A stretch of 64,000 nt of DNA from Perilla frutescens (taxonomy: Eukaryota > Streptophyta > Magnoliopsida > Lamiales > Lamiaceae): the NCBI GenBank assembly GCA_026008535.1, contig BRKX01000004.1, positions 15,401,501 to 15,465,500 on the forward strand, given 5' to 3'. Positions 24,008 through 36,407 of this stretch are shown here, piece by piece (positions within the stretch are counted from its first letter, which is position 1; each line of letters starts with the position of its first letter). Under the pieces are notes generated by a model. That model was not told the DNA's origin. It searched no databases and worked only from the letters and a program-made list of their open reading frames with translations. Position numbers and translations under genes: made by a program.

Positions 24008-24250
24008 TGTAACACCCTGAAAATGTATTATAAAAAAATTTATAAGTTTAATTATGCAATGAGTTATTTTTCGGGTCAAGAATTACGAGATAAATATTGA
24101 CACGTCACGAGAGATTGAATGGTTCGATTTTATCCAAGCTTCTACATAAAAATTTATATTTCAAAGAATACGTCAAGATGATTGTTGTGGACCCAAATTT
24201 ACTTAGATTGGAGCTCGATTAAGCCTCCAAAGAATTTATTTCATTAAAAA
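24008..24250 (+). repeat. Possible 5' LTR fragment
   Basis: It starts TGTAACACCCTGAAAATG, like other LTR starts in this window (TGT-A/G-A...CCC), and continues with LTR-like AT-rich sequence. No 3' end or target duplication was found, so this is a weak call. Confidence 0.3.
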
Positions 24251-24469
24251 ATTTGAACTCAATATTATGTTTTAATTTTATCCATTTCAATTTATATTTC
24301 ATTAATATACTACCTGGAGATGCTTATACGTAATTATATATATAAACTTGTAATTAATTATACTTAGCCTTGGTATATATATAAAAAAAATCACCAAAGG
24401 ATCGAAGAGACATGTATATTTTAGAAAATGGGTATGAGTTTCAAAGATTATTCCATCTTTTTACCGCCT

Positions 24470-25627
24470 AATCATATTGCATGGCCGAAGCACACACTGT
24501 TGCACATGCTTTTGGGTTTTGGAGGGGGCTGTTCCCACGGTCTTCTCCGAAGCACATTAGCTTTCTTATTCCTTATTTGGCTTTCTGGTTTATTTGGACG
24601 GAGAGGAACAGCCGCAAGTACCGCGGTGTTCCTTTCCTTGTTTCTCACATTGTTTGGCAGGTACAGCATCACCTTCATCTCCTAGTTTTGGCTGGGAAGC
24701 TCCTACTGCAGCATTGGTTGGGCTGTTACCCTCAGGTACCTTTTATGCCCGTCGCTGACCCTATTCCTAGATCTCTCCGGTCTAGAATGGTGTCGTGGCG
24801 GCCTCCGAATGCACCGTGGGTGAAGCTCAATACGGATGGATCTTTTTCTACAGATCTTCAGATGGCTGCTGGTGGAGGGGGACTTGTTCGGGATCATACA
24901 GGATCATTGCTGGCTGGATTCTGTGCGCCCCTTAGGGCGGCCTCCAGCTTTGATGCTGAGTTCCAGGCTCTGCTTCACGGTCTTAGGCTTGCAGTTCAGT
25001 ATTCGGATCATGTTTGGATCGAGATGGATGCGGCTTCTGTTGTGTCGGTGTTGCAGTCTGGGCGTCAGGGTTTGGCTGTGACCCGGCACATGCTCACTTC
25101 CATTAGATTATTGTGTAGAGGTCGGCATGTTCGGTTCACGCACATCCCTCGTGAGGGAAACCGGACAGCTGATTTCCTTGCTGGTAGAGGGACCCAGACC
25201 TCGGTATTGACTTTTTATAATGATGTTTCAGCTCCTATATATCTGCTCTCCTTGGTACGGATAGATCAGTTGGGTTATCCCAACTTCAGATTTAGATATC
25301 ATTGATGAGGCTCGTGTTTCTTATGATTGTCCTATTTTATTATTTTGGTTTCTTTGTCTGTTTGGAGTCTCAGTTGGTTTGTGGCTGTGCTCCGCGTGTT
25401 AGTACTTTATTTATTTTTGGAGTTAGCATCCGAGTTGTGGATGCATCTCCTTTTCTTATTTTTCTGCTTTCATTTTTCCGTGATTGGTTAGGGATATGTT
25501 CACTTTTGGGACATATCCCGCCCATGACATTGTACGAGATGTTACTTTATTTTACAGGCTGGGCATGGTGCCGAATGCCCCACCCTTAAGGGTGTTTTCG
25601 TTAAAAAAAATCATATTGCATGGCCGA
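24470..25627 (+). mobile_element. 5'-truncated LINE (L1-type non-LTR retrotransposon)
   Basis: A 19-bp target-site duplication, AATCATATTGCATGGCCGA, lies at 24470-24488 and 25609-25627. The inserted body (24489 to about 25608) ends in a short A-run after 'GTTTTCGTT' and encodes the C-terminal end of a LINE ORF2. Truncated 5' end, A-tail and a long perfect duplication are the marks of target-primed reverse transcription. Confidence 0.9.
24489..25305 (+). pseudogene. LINE ORF2 C-terminus with RNase H domain
   Basis: The open frame runs to 25305. The first part ('AFWFIWTERNSRKYRG') is typical of the region after the zf-RVT domain in plant L1-like ORF2. An RNase H fold follows: 'WVKLNTDGSF' (first catalytic Asp), 'GLVRDHTG', 'DAEFQALLHGLRLA' (catalytic Glu), 'VWIEMDAASVVSVL' (Asp) and 'HIPREGNRTADFLA' (His and last Asp). 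The endonuclease and RT are missing because of 5' truncation. The first ATG (24481) belongs to the target duplication, not to the LINE, so any start there is accidental. No stop interrupts the frame, which fits a fairly recent insertion. Confidence 0.88.
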
Positions 25628-26447
25628 CACGTAATAGCTAGTATTATGTATATGTGTATCTATTATAATTAGAATACAACTATGAAATGGGTAAAAAAAA
25701 TGAAGCTTCATCTTCTCTTCTCCACCATCATTAACAGTCATCGGTCGATCACCTATTTTCTATCACCTAACCATAGCTAAAAATTACACAAATTATACCA
25801 TACATACTCTCTCTCTCTCTCGTTCATTAGATTGTAGCTACACAAGAATCCATTCGAATAGGTGTCCAGAAAGTTGGAAACGAAAGCAAGGAATAATTGA
25901 GACCTGTTGTCTCGCCGCCATGTGCCGCAGTAGACTTTCGGTGCAATTTTCAGCCGATCCGACCGTCAGATTCTCTCCTACTTTATACCGTTTCAAAGCT
26001 CTTCTTACAGGCTACGCATATTTATCCTCTAATTGTAAATCAGAGCTCATTTGGTATGCCGTTTTTACACCAAAAGTTCATGCGAAATAGCTGCCGGAAA
26101 TCAATGTGAATTGTTATAAATTTCTGCTGCTTCGACAGTTCATTCATAGCCTTCCTGGGAGTCTAAATTTCTCATGTTATAAATGGTTAGAAATCTCTCT
26201 TTACAAGTTATTCATACATGGTTTCATATTCTAGCTTTAACATTGTTTTGGCCTATTATTTTTATGTCGAAAATTACCAAAAAATCACGTTTAAAACCCA
26301 TTTTATATCTGGTTATCTTCTTAGTTATGTCTACTATGATTTTGGAACTCTTTTAAGTAGAAAATATGTCTATGTTTATAATTTAATGATGGTTTGAAAG
26401 AGATGAAAGAGTGTAGGAGTTGACTAGGTGTATTAGAGGGGTGTGTA
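25628..26447. other. Intergenic, no supported gene
   Basis: Contains a short (CT)n run at 25807-25821. Reading frames such as 25897-26109 show no recognisable domain. Confidence 0.4.
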
Positions 26448-27367
26448 TGTGATGACCGAATATTTGAGCAAGTGAGCTCATGAACTTATCCAAGTTTTGA
26501 TATAATATCTTTTAAAAGTTAATGATGCTAGAGTAATGTATAATTGTGTTAAGTTTGGGAAAATAAACCTCGAAAATGAGATGTTTTGATAATTTGATGG
26601 GTTAGCAGTGAGATTTTGACAATGCACGTAGATTTAATTGAGAGGTTTAAGAGGTTTTGTGTAATACCCTAGATTTTCAGATTAGGTTTAGAGAATTCTT
26701 AATCATAATTAAGAAGTTAAGGAAGAGATTTTTATAAGGATTAAGTGAAGTCAGTTGTCAGTCACGACTTTAGGGGTCAATTTTCGTAAAATCGTCTTTT
26801 CGAAAATTTTGATCTTAAATCTGTTATGGCCGATTTTGGTCTTTTTAGAAAGGTTTTAACTCAAGGAGTATGTCGGTGTTTTTGGATTTTGAATCTGAAG
26901 TCATTTGAGGTCCCGGTGATGAAAAACGTATTTAAAGGATTTATGAATAGTAACTTTTGCGTGCGTTCGTGATTTGGAAAATTTAAGAAATCCTCCTCAT
27001 TGATCCGAGTCTTATTTTGTCAGGCCCCTCTTATGGGAAATGACTAAAGGAATCCGTTGGCATTCACAGATTTCAATTCTGAGGTCAATCGAATGCTCGA
27101 GAGCAAAATCTGTCAGTCTGAGTGAATAGTGAAAAGTAATTTCAAAAAAGAAATCTTTGCTCATCTTTCTTCTGACGACCTATTTTTCATCCCGAGTCAG
27201 GTTGGTTCAATAGTACTCAAGCCAACGAGTCTTTCAGTATTTTCAGATTTCGTGTCTGAGGTCAGTTGGAGCTCGACATTGAATAAAGCAGCTTTTAACC
27301 GAACCCGGAGTAACTTTTGCAGTGTTTCTGCACTGGAATGGCTTCCAAGGGAAGCCACACCTTTTCC

Positions 27368-27375
27368 TATAAATA
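27368..27375 (+). promoter_or_regulatory. TATA box of the nested solo LTR
   Basis: TATAAATA in the context CC-TATAAATA-GGAG, followed about 60 bases on by a C/T-rich stretch. It is the likely retroelement promoter. Confidence 0.55.
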
Positions 27376-27999
27376 GGAGAGGCCCCCTTCACATTTTCTT
27401 GCTCATTCCATTTTTTCACTTCTCCAAAATCGAGAGAGTAGCAAAACTCTGAGAAAAGTCAAGAGGGGTCTCTTCGTGAGTTCACCTCCAAGTTGACGAG
27501 TGGAGTGGCGAGGAAGATATGCTTCGGGGAAAGGTTCTGGGGGTGCCATCGGGTTGTAGCATGCGGCTCTTCCACCGTTGCGACTCGATGAGACGTCGAG
27601 CTAGCCACCTTTCTTCGGCGCACTCGACTTCGTCCATTCTATTTCGTCGACGTCGGATCCAAGCCCTTTTCATTTCCGCATTTCTTTTCCGTCTTTCATT
27701 ATCATATTTCATTATCGCTCTCATTTTTTGTTGCTCGTTTATTTCATTAAGTTCCGTATTTAAATCCCGTATTTTAAAGTTTCGTTTAAGTTTTGTATTT
27801 AGATTTCATCATTATTTCTAAATACTTAAAGGAGTTAATCGTATTATGCTGTTATAATGTCGATTTCTTTTCAAGTTTAAAGTATGCTCATTTCTAAGTT
27901 TTGGCCAAGCATTAAGCCTTATTTTTAAGTTTAAAATATCGAGGAAAGGGAGAGGCGATCGAGTAACACCTCGATCGAGAATTTTTGAAGGCCGTGAGA

Positions 28000-28160
28000 T
28001 AGCACGGACCGTGCAAGGCATAGCACGGTCCGTGCAGAGCTCTCGGCAAAATTCCGAGAGTTTCTGGACAGATAGCACGGCCCATGCTAGGGTCTGCACG
28101 GACCGTGTCAGAAAGTTTGGTATGTTTTGCTTCACCTTAAGGCCTAGCACGGCCCGTACA
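28000..28160. repeat. Five copies of a GCACGG-N-CCGTGC palindrome
   Basis: Copies start near 28001, 28022, 28074, 28095 and 28146. The first, second and fourth are near perfect; the others carry one or two changes. They lie within the solo LTR downstream of its TATA box. Confidence 0.8.
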
Positions 28161-31100
28161 AGGCTTCTGCAGCCAATTTTTGCCTCCAAGCTAATTCTAA
28201 ACTCGAGTCTTTCAAACCCTCGTGTTTTATAAAGGTTCTAAAGTCGTGCAATGTATGTTTAAGTTAAGGGAAGAAAGGTTAGGTGTTGTTTAATTTCTCG
28301 TTAGATGTTAGAAATCTTCGAAGGAAGGCCACTAAGTCGATAATCGACTTTTGTAGAAAGATGTGAGCCCCAAGGAGTACCAAGGAAAGATTTTCAGCTC
28401 GTTGCTTCATCCGCATGCTCATTATCGAGGTACTCATCATCGAGGTGGGTGGTTCTAAACCAAGTATAAGGTTTGAGCTATTAAGCTCTAGAAGCATGAT
28501 AGGGCAAGATGAATATCCAATTAAAATATTTTATGCTCTGCCTGATTAGTCTCTGTACAAGGAAAGGAAAAGAAAAGAAAGGGAGGAAGTTATAGCATGA
28601 TATTGTTAATTGTTATTTGAGCTCTTGATAAAGTAAAGGATGTTATGATTTTTGATATGATATCTTATAGTTGATTTATTTAAAGTATAAACGATCATGA
28701 TCATAAGTTAAGTTATTGTTGATATTACGATTGGGGAATGTTGTTTAAGTAAGTAATGCCTTGTAGGTTGATTATATTATTCCCTTGTGACATTAAGGTT
28801 ATAGCCTTTATTAAGGAATGAAATCTAGATGTTTTAATCTAGGTTATGATTTATGCTAGTTTGATTTAGCATTGAGGATTTGATGTTAAGGTTTGAATAT
28901 GAGAATTCAAAGGTTGAGGATTAAGTATTAAGGAGTTAAGGTTAAGGTTTTGGATATTGAATGTTATGATTTAATTATTGTTAAGCAAGTTATCGAGCTC
29001 AAAGAACAGTTTTATTGCATTATCATGTTGTGACATTCGTGTCACTAATGTTGTATTATTTGATAAAGTAAAATGAGTCACTGCTGGGTAATCCCCTCGC
29101 ATACTCAATAGGGTATTTGAGGTATCCCCTCTCTTATCCTAAAGCAGGCCTAAGGGTGCAGTAGACATCAGGTTTGAGCCAGGAAAGGCGCCAGAAAAGG
29201 AAGTAAAAGGTTTTGCAGATATGGAGAGGGCTTTTGCGTTTTGCTCTCCATATGCCGTCAGTTTATAATTGGATATTTCTAAAAGTTTATTAAAGAGTCT
29301 TCTCATAAAAATCCACTGAGTACATTAGTGCTCACGCCCTCTTTTTCAAATGTTTTCAGGTTGAGATGCTGAGGCCGGTGATGTGCTGCTGGTGGGGTTG
29401 CTTGAGTTGTTAAGTTCCAAAGTTGTTGCTTTATGGTTACATGATTTTCTTCCGCTATGTTTCTGCTAAGTACTCTGACATCTAAGTATTTAGTCTTGAT
29501 ACATGTAACTTGATCCTTGATAATAGCATGTCTTAAATGCTATAATTCCAATTATTGTTGTTCGCCTATGAAGAGGCTTTTTCATTCAAGCATGATTCTG
29601 CTCATTCCCAGTTAATCTTAAGTTGTTTTCTTGTTTCATCATATGAATAAGGATAGTATGATTTATTTGACTCCGACTTATTAATGAGTCATTGTCGTTG
29701 TGATCCATGAAGAGGTCTTGCTTATTTAAAGAGTCTAATTCCTACTTGTTTGTCTTTGAATTCTGTTTAAATTTCGGTTGGCATTTTGAGATGACGTTCC
29801 TTTGACTCAATTAAATCCTTTGACTCCTTGATTTATTGAAAACGATAATGCTTCCAAGTCATAAGTTAAGTTGCCTAAGTTTTTGAGGCGCTAACTTAGT
29901 TTAATTCTAAAAACACCCCCTGGATTTCCGATTAATCTACTTATTTTCTTCGGCTTTTACGCCTAACACCCCGTCCCCATTAAAAATGACCGCCTAAGGG
30001 ACTGGGCTGTTACATTTTGTGTTGAAAAGACAGTTCATGGGAGTATTTGATAAATATATGGACTTAAATACAAGTAGCAAGTATATGATTTTATTTCTGA
30101 TCAATCTTCAAAAATTATCTTATCTAAATTGTTTCAAGTCTCAAATAATCATTGTTTGAGGGCCAGAAACCATTCAATCATTCCTGAGAAAGCTCGATAA
30201 TTATATATAAAATTAGTACTACAACCATTCAGTTTACGTTTACTTAGTTAATTCAAGCCCGATTAGTATCGAAACTCTTAAATAAGTCTATTATTGTATT
30301 TATGGCTTTTAGCTATTATTTATTAGTCATGATAAGGTCTTAGGGTTGGAATCTCGTTAATTTGTAGGCCAAAGAGCAGCAAAATGGTTCAGAGGTTTTC
30401 TATAAAACTCAACGTCTCTTGAGTATCAAGACCATTAAGGTGGGTTATAACTAAACTCATCTTGAATTATTTACATAATTGATGTCGTTGTTTTATGTGA
30501 ATTAATTATTTAAACTCAAGTTTATAAATGTTTCATATTTATTTTTAAATGTTTTTATTTGTCTCATTTGTATGTTCTATGAAATGTTACTATTTAAATG
30601 AATTAAAAATTCAAGTTTAAAGTATATAAATGATTATGTTATTCATTTTGTGAATCTTTGTGCTATGATGCAAATGTGAATTGCAATGTCACTAGCCTAC
30701 AATTCAATTGTGGTTTCACACCACCCTATTGTTATGTGATCATCCTACAGTTTACGATTAGTATTCAAGGTCGAAAGGGCTAAGATACGAATTGTACCTA
30801 CAGTTGTGGTTAATTCCACCCTACAGCTGTGGTTAACACCACCCTACACTTATGCGGTCACACCCTACGCAGGCCCACGTGACATATGTCTCAAGTGCAT
30901 GCAATTCACTATGCAATGTGTTAGATGACTATTTTCTGTGGATTATGTGCATTTCTATTATACTAAAGATGTTATACCCACTGAGTATTTTCTAGCACTC
31001 AAACCCCGGTATTTTCAAATGATTTCAGATGATGGAGTTTGAGGCTGGCTGATGGATGATGACAATTGACTGGAGCTGAACTATTTGTTAATCAGTTTCT

Positions 31101-31659
31101 CAATTTAGCAAAGGTTATTTAAAGGAATTTATGAGAAAAGTTTCTAAGTTATTTAATCTGCTTATACTATATCTTTTTTTTTTCTAAATGGTCGCACTCA
31201 TGTGCGCTTAAAATTCATCTCGACTCTTTTATAAGTTGGAAATGTAATTAGTTTTAATTTTTAAAACATGTTGAATTTCTTGGGAATTAAAATTAAGATG
31301 TTTATAGATTATGTTATTTTAAAAATATATTCGATTGGGACCTTTAAAACCTTTCTTTTAGCAACTTGATATCTTTGATAATTGTTTTGAAATTTGAAAT
31401 CCTAATTTAATTTAACAGGTTAAAATGCATTTGTGAACATTTGCGTTATGTTGATGTGTTGGTGGAGTTATTTTGAAGTTAAAATGCAGCTCGTTTCTTT
31501 TGAAAAGAAATATTGTGAATTGTTTATCTATTTATTTATTTCTTTAATAATAGGAAACACTATTTAAAATAATTTAGTGGCGAACTCTTCTCATTTCGGG
31601 ATCAGGGGCGTCACATTTTAGTATTAGGCAATAGTTTTAATAATTTAATTGTTCAAAAA

Positions 31660-32600
31660 TTCTACCTTACTCACTGGCTGATTAAACAAATAACCAACTC
31701 CAGCAACTTTATTTGGAAATGTCCACTTCAAACATCGTGGTAGAGCATTGTTAGATGTAATGCGCCCACAACGTTGTTCTAGTTGAGGTGTACCCTCATA
31801 CGCCCATATCTACCAAATGAAATAATGATTACTAAATATCATGTTGTTATGTACTTCTCCAACGAGTGAATAATATTTTACCTGCAAGGCCCAAACAGGC
31901 CCATAGAAATGATATGACTTTTTCGACTTGCAAGCATCAAGGTCGGAAACATGCTTTGGAATCATATTCATGTAGTGCAATAGCACCCCATACGAATACG
32001 AACCCCATGGAAATGAATTCCACCGAACTTTGTCCTTCACCAATGCCCATACCCAGCTGTCTATATATCGCGACTTGTCAAATCCGACGACCATGTTGTA
32101 TAAGAACAACACATTTGCAGCCGTTAAATAGTCTTCAATATCATTCTCAAGCTTGTAATTAATAAATCTTATAAGTAGATCTAATATCTTAATGGGTGTT
32201 CCATCCAAGACACGAAAATAAAAGCCGATTGGTGGAATAATGTGGGAAGAATTTGGGTCAAAATTGGACGTTCCAAATCATAGGCCGGTCACGAGAGCGT
32301 ATTCTGATGGGGAAAATCTAATGTTGGTACCTCCAACATTGAACCAACACTCATGGTCGAGTGCACCTTCCACAATTATCTCCCGAGACATCAATGCATG
32401 TATAATGACATTATTGCTACATCCGCCCACGTACTCCAAAAAATAGCCAAAATAGCCATCCATGAATTCTTGTATGAGGTTTCTTCCATCTTTTTCCCAA
32501 CAAAATTCAACACCTTTTTTATTTGTTCACTGATATTTCTCGATTATACGTTGATCTCGCATCTAGTCTCCTGTAACGTCTCCCTCATCCACACCCATCG
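31660..32600 (-). pseudogene. DUF1985-type gene remnant (locus C)
   Basis: On the minus strand, 32463-32278 gives 'REIIVEGALDHECWFNVGGT' followed by 'IRFSPSEYALVTGL', the DUF1985 core. 32208-31810 continues with 'YLTAANVLFLYNMVVGFDKS', 'RWNSFPWGSYSYGVLLHYMN' and 'FYGPVWALQVKYYS'. 31810-31665 adds 'AYEGTPQLEQRCGRI' and 'ALPRCLKWTFPNK'. Exon joins and stops between the pieces are unclear. No Ulp1 protease domain follows before the solo LTR at 31615, so the protease part may have been removed by that insertion. The role of DUF1985 is unknown; it usually accompanies Ulp1 in MULE-type transposons. Confidence 0.6.
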
Positions 32601-34130
32601 TTTATCCTAATTTTATTGTATGAAGTTTAAATATAATTTGGGTATTTGTAACATTATTTATTTATTTTTCCAGATTCGTGTGAGACAATAGAAGGTAATC
32701 CAACTCTGTGAAGCATTAAAATTTATGTATGTTAAGTTAAATTTATTTTTTCGGGATTAGCGTGAGACAACATAAGTTAATCCAACTCTCTGGAGCATTA
32801 TACTTGGACTTAATGTACTTTTAAGTTTTAACACATCTAACAATACCCATTGCTATGCTTATATGAATAACAAAATAATTCAAGATCATAATATGAGAGT
32901 ATTCTCATTTGAAAAATTGGACTCAACAATAATTCAACATATATGCCACTTAAGTAAACCCAACGGATGTTTCGTTATGTAAACTTCAAAGCATGAGATC
33001 AACGTCTGTTTAAGGAATATTCACTTTTTCACTCAAAAATACAATGTTTCGACAAGGCAAAGATATGGGAAAACAAAGCTTAGAATATTATTACATGTAT
33101 TGCTCACCTCGTTAATAACATCGATGTTTTCCATCAGAATTTTGGAAACTCTGCACCAATTTTTGATTTTGGGACAAGGGTTCTGCCTTGTCCAAGCTTG
33201 TGCTCGAAGCATGCAGAAAAATATAAGTGAATATTAAACTCTAAATAAAAAGATGAGTATGAGATACGCATCCCGCTTTTGATCCCACATGCGCCATCCC
33301 AGACTCTCCAATAATTTTTTTATTTATTTTTTAATTAAATCATTGGATTGCATTAAATTAATTTCAGTCACCTATTTGAAAGGTCGGGCGGCCCAATCTT
33401 CTTATTTTTGGGCTACAAATAGTATATTCATGTATGAAGTTACTGTTTGACCCAGGGAGGCCAACAGTCAACTTATAAAGGGAATAAACCCAAAAAATTC
33501 ATGATAAGTTAATGTATAATTAAACAAAATATATAATAATTATATAATCGTGACTATATGATTAAATAAAATATAAATAAAAAACACACATGCATAGAAA
33601 TAAATAATATATAAAGTGACTGGATATAAATCTTAATTAATTATAAAAATGGTGCATGGAATTTAAAAATTGTTATACTTATTAAAAATTTAACTTGAAT
33701 ATTTAAACTACTATTTTATATATAAAGAAAACAATTGAACAAAATATGAAAATAGATCATAATGAAAAAGAAAAAAGTAAAAGGCATAAACAATTGCTTC
33801 AACATTTTCTGCTTAATTTTTTTTCTCACAAAACATGCACAAATGATTAACTTAAAATAAAAGAAAAAAATTCAATTAAATGCGCCGCTTGGTTAATGAT
33901 TCCCTTTATTATTACACAACTTCCTTAGTCCACCCACATCCCCACAACAGACGTAAAATGAAGCAACGTTTCCATCGAAAAATGGTGTTAAACACTCGTG
34001 ACTATTCATTCTTTCAATGAATAAGTGATATCACTATAAATGGGAAGATCGGCATCGTCAATGGTGAATCCAAATTCACCAGCCTCCTCAATAAAAAATT
34101 TACCATCTACAAAAGAAATAGCATAATTCC
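32601..34130. other. AT-rich intergenic stretch
   Basis: No gene seen. It holds long AT-rich runs (about 33480-33900), and a pair of similar segments near 32670 and 32750 ('GTGAGACAA...TAATCCAACTCT') that look like a diverged local duplication. Confidence 0.4.
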
Positions 34131-34421
34131 ATGGAGTGGTCCGCCGTCGACGAGGCGATATTCATATGCATTCTACACTTCAATCTTTGGTGGCTTGATG
34201 TTTTCGATAACTACGATGTCGCAGACACACTGACAAACATGATGGTGTCCATGTCTAGGGTCCGCCGCCGTCACTTTAAGATGATTCATTTGGTGTTGAA
34301 GCTTGATGAATTTCTAGAGACTCTAGAGTTTCGAGCACTTCATACAACAACCAGGAATAGAATACCTTCTTGGGACAAATGTCCTGAGGATGCAGGAGTA
34401 ATACTTCGCACGGTTCAGTAA
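34131..34421 (+). pseudogene. Possible Myb/SANT-like ORF
   Basis: A 96-codon ORF with 'MEWSAVDEAIFICILHFNLW', 'NYDVADTLTNMMVSMSRVRR' and 'FKMIHLVLKLDEFLETLEF'. The helix-rich layout and the Trp near the start suit the Myb/SANT-like family, but the family's other motifs are missing. The reading may continue after a gap near 34510, where 'AG|GAGGGCCC' could be a splice acceptor. It sits next to DUF1985 locus C on the opposite strand. It could also be an unrelated short ORF. Confidence 0.3.
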
Positions 34422-34980
34422 TCCCAATAACATAAGTTTGTATTATTTCGTATTAATTTAGTTTGCCCACTAATCTCAATTGACACTAAAATTTTCTGTT
34501 GCGATCATAGGAGGGCCCAACCTGGGGAAGTTTCAGGCGACGAGGGATGCACAACTTGACCACCCTTCGCGAGATCATCAACAATGTTAGGTTGAGTTAT
34601 TTGGATTTTGAATGGCTCTGTAATTATGTATCAGATTGATGTTGATGTATTTTCCAAAAGATCTTTCGAATGATCTGTAATAAATATAGACATGGCAACG
34701 ATACAACATGTATATAAAATAAGTTAATTATGATTGTTTGGTCAAACAATATGACATGTATATAAAATAATACAATAAAATTATATATATTAGAAATGGA
34801 ACTTCCATAACTTATTATGAAAAGTTTCATAACATATGTTATGACAAATAGAGAGTATTAAATAATTAGTATTATTCATTTTACAGAGCAGTTTCCATAA
34901 ATATAAAATATTGCAAGAGATAAATAACCTTTAGTAGGTCAAGGTGTGCCTACAAATTTTTTCCTCGGTTAAGCTTCAAC
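34422..34980. other. Intergenic, no gene seen
   Basis: AT-rich with no conserved reading frame. It ends with TCAAC, the target site of the copia insertion. Confidence 0.4.
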
Positions 34981-36405
34981 TGTTGGTTTTGTATACTAGA
35001 AGATTTGTCTTTTGTATACTTTATTGATAATGGTTTTATGATGATATAGAATGAATACAATTGCAGTCACTGTTTGCATTTAAATTGTTATATTTATATG
35101 CATGTTCACTATACTTACATTGTAGATGATATGGTGTGGGTAAACACATGGTTAGATCATATCATCAGGTTCCTTGTAATGTATTAAAAGGCTCACGGTT
35201 TAGATGGCACTGAACCTGCTATCGGTACGCCGTAGAATAATCTGATAGTTAGTTTGTCTTGACTAACTGATTATTCTAATACACGGTCAAGTGTATTGAG
35301 GAGGATCTACTTAGGATTCTATTCTCTATTCTGACCTTAAATGAGAGAATAAGAATCCACAGAGTTCGGGTTCTTAACCCCTATATGTTGGCGGACATAT
35401 ACGTGTAGTGTTTGCAGCTTTGATTTATCAAAGGGTGAGATTCTTTCGTAAGGATCAATAATCTCGATATCTTGGGTTGTGACATTTACACTTATGATGG
35501 GTTGTGCAATATGTAGGGGCACCGTGTCCTGGTGCGCCAGTTTGATGGTGTCCCCTTGAGGAAATGCAAGTTCATGCTGAAACCCTGCAGGTGGAATTTA
35601 TTCCGTGGATGAGTAAAGCTTGTGTGGTACTACTCAAGGATAAGATATTAATTAATTATAGCTGTCAGAAGCTTACATAATTAATTAATGGGCATTATAT
35701 CTTAAACGCGGGGAATGGCTGGACTAAAGGAGAAAGCATATTCAGAAATATGTATTAAATTGGTAGGTCAGTATTATTTCTTTAGTGGAATAAAAATAAT
35801 ACTTAATTTATTTAATAATATCCTAAGTTTATTGGATATTGGAAATTAAATAAATTAGCAGGCCAATTTAATATTCTTCTAGATCCCTGTTGTAGCCCAA
35901 TATGACTTTAATGGACTGGAGATAGAAAAAGAGATAGAGGCCCAAACCCAGTAGGGTTGGAACACCATAATTTCGACCACCTCCCCTATAAATAGGGAGG
36001 TGAGGGACGAAATTTTGGAAGAAATAATCAGCTCCTCTTGTGTTCTCTTTATCTCTACAGATTCCATACCGATCTAGTAGATTTCAGCCCACCCTGAAAC
36101 TAGATTCAGTCCGGGAATACAACAGAAGATCAAGGAGTGGAATATCATTGTGGGGCGCCAATCATCATCATACACAACAACAAGATTAGACCTTTAATCT
36201 TGTCCTCCACCCGTCATTTAATTTGTAAGTCGTTTTTCGATTCTATGTTTCCGCTTTAGTAGAATCGTTTAAACCGGATTTGCATGTTAATTAAACTCGG
36301 TTAATTAAAACATATGAGATGAATGAATTTATGATCTACATGACATTAGGATTAATGAACATCCAATTAGATCCTGCGGTGGTTCAATTCGAAAAAACCC
36401 CAACA
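34981..36405 (+). repeat. 5' LTR of the copia element
   Basis: 1425 bp. It has a TATA box (TATAAATA, 35987-35994) enclosed by ACCTCCC/GGGAGGT arms, and upstream a long AT-rich hairpin (35641-35704). Short minus-strand ORFs in it recur in the other LTR and are not genes. Confidence 0.96.
35987..35994 (+). promoter_or_regulatory. TATA box of the copia 5' LTR
   Basis: TATAAATA lies in the centre of a 23-base near-palindrome (35979-36001). The likely transcript start is some 25-35 bases downstream. Confidence 0.65.
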
Positions 36406-36407
36406 AC

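Larger units (their letters stand above)
26660..30014 (+). mobile_element. Solo LTR (3355 bp), nested
   Basis: It runs from TGTAATACCCTAG to GGGCTGTTACA with the perfect 5-bp duplication TTTTG at 26655-26659 and 30015-30019. There is no PBS and no coding region. It has a TATA box at 27368, a cluster of GCACGG-N-CCGTGC palindromes (28000-28160), and the hairpin at 29317-29334 followed by TTTCAGGTTGAG. Size and ends suit the large LTRs of Tekay/Del-type chromoviruses, which is an inference. ORFs inside (27129-27452, 27818-28189 and others) are not genes. Confidence 0.92.
26448..31615 (+). mobile_element. Outer solo LTR of a Ty3/gypsy element, interrupted by a second solo LTR
   Basis: It starts TGTGATGACC and ends GGGGCGTCACA, an inverted terminal pair like those of the other LTRs here. 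Without the nested insert it is about 1.8 kb. Near the 3' end are degenerate repeats of 'CACCCTACA' (about 30710-30870) and the hairpin TGAGT...ACTCA (30982-31001) followed by TTTCAG. The flanking pentamers (GTGTA before, TTTTA after) do not match. The duplication may therefore have been lost, the ends may come from two elements, or the boundary may be slightly off. Confidence 0.6.

Noticed and set aside
27129..28232. ORFs of 70-120 codons on both strands
   Set aside because: All are inside the 3.4-kb solo LTR, overlap each other, and show no known domain.
35337..36067. Two short minus-strand ORFs with repeats at 43126-43856, as conserved genes
   Set aside because: Their near identity comes from being in the two copia LTRs; they have no domain and oppose the element's transcription.
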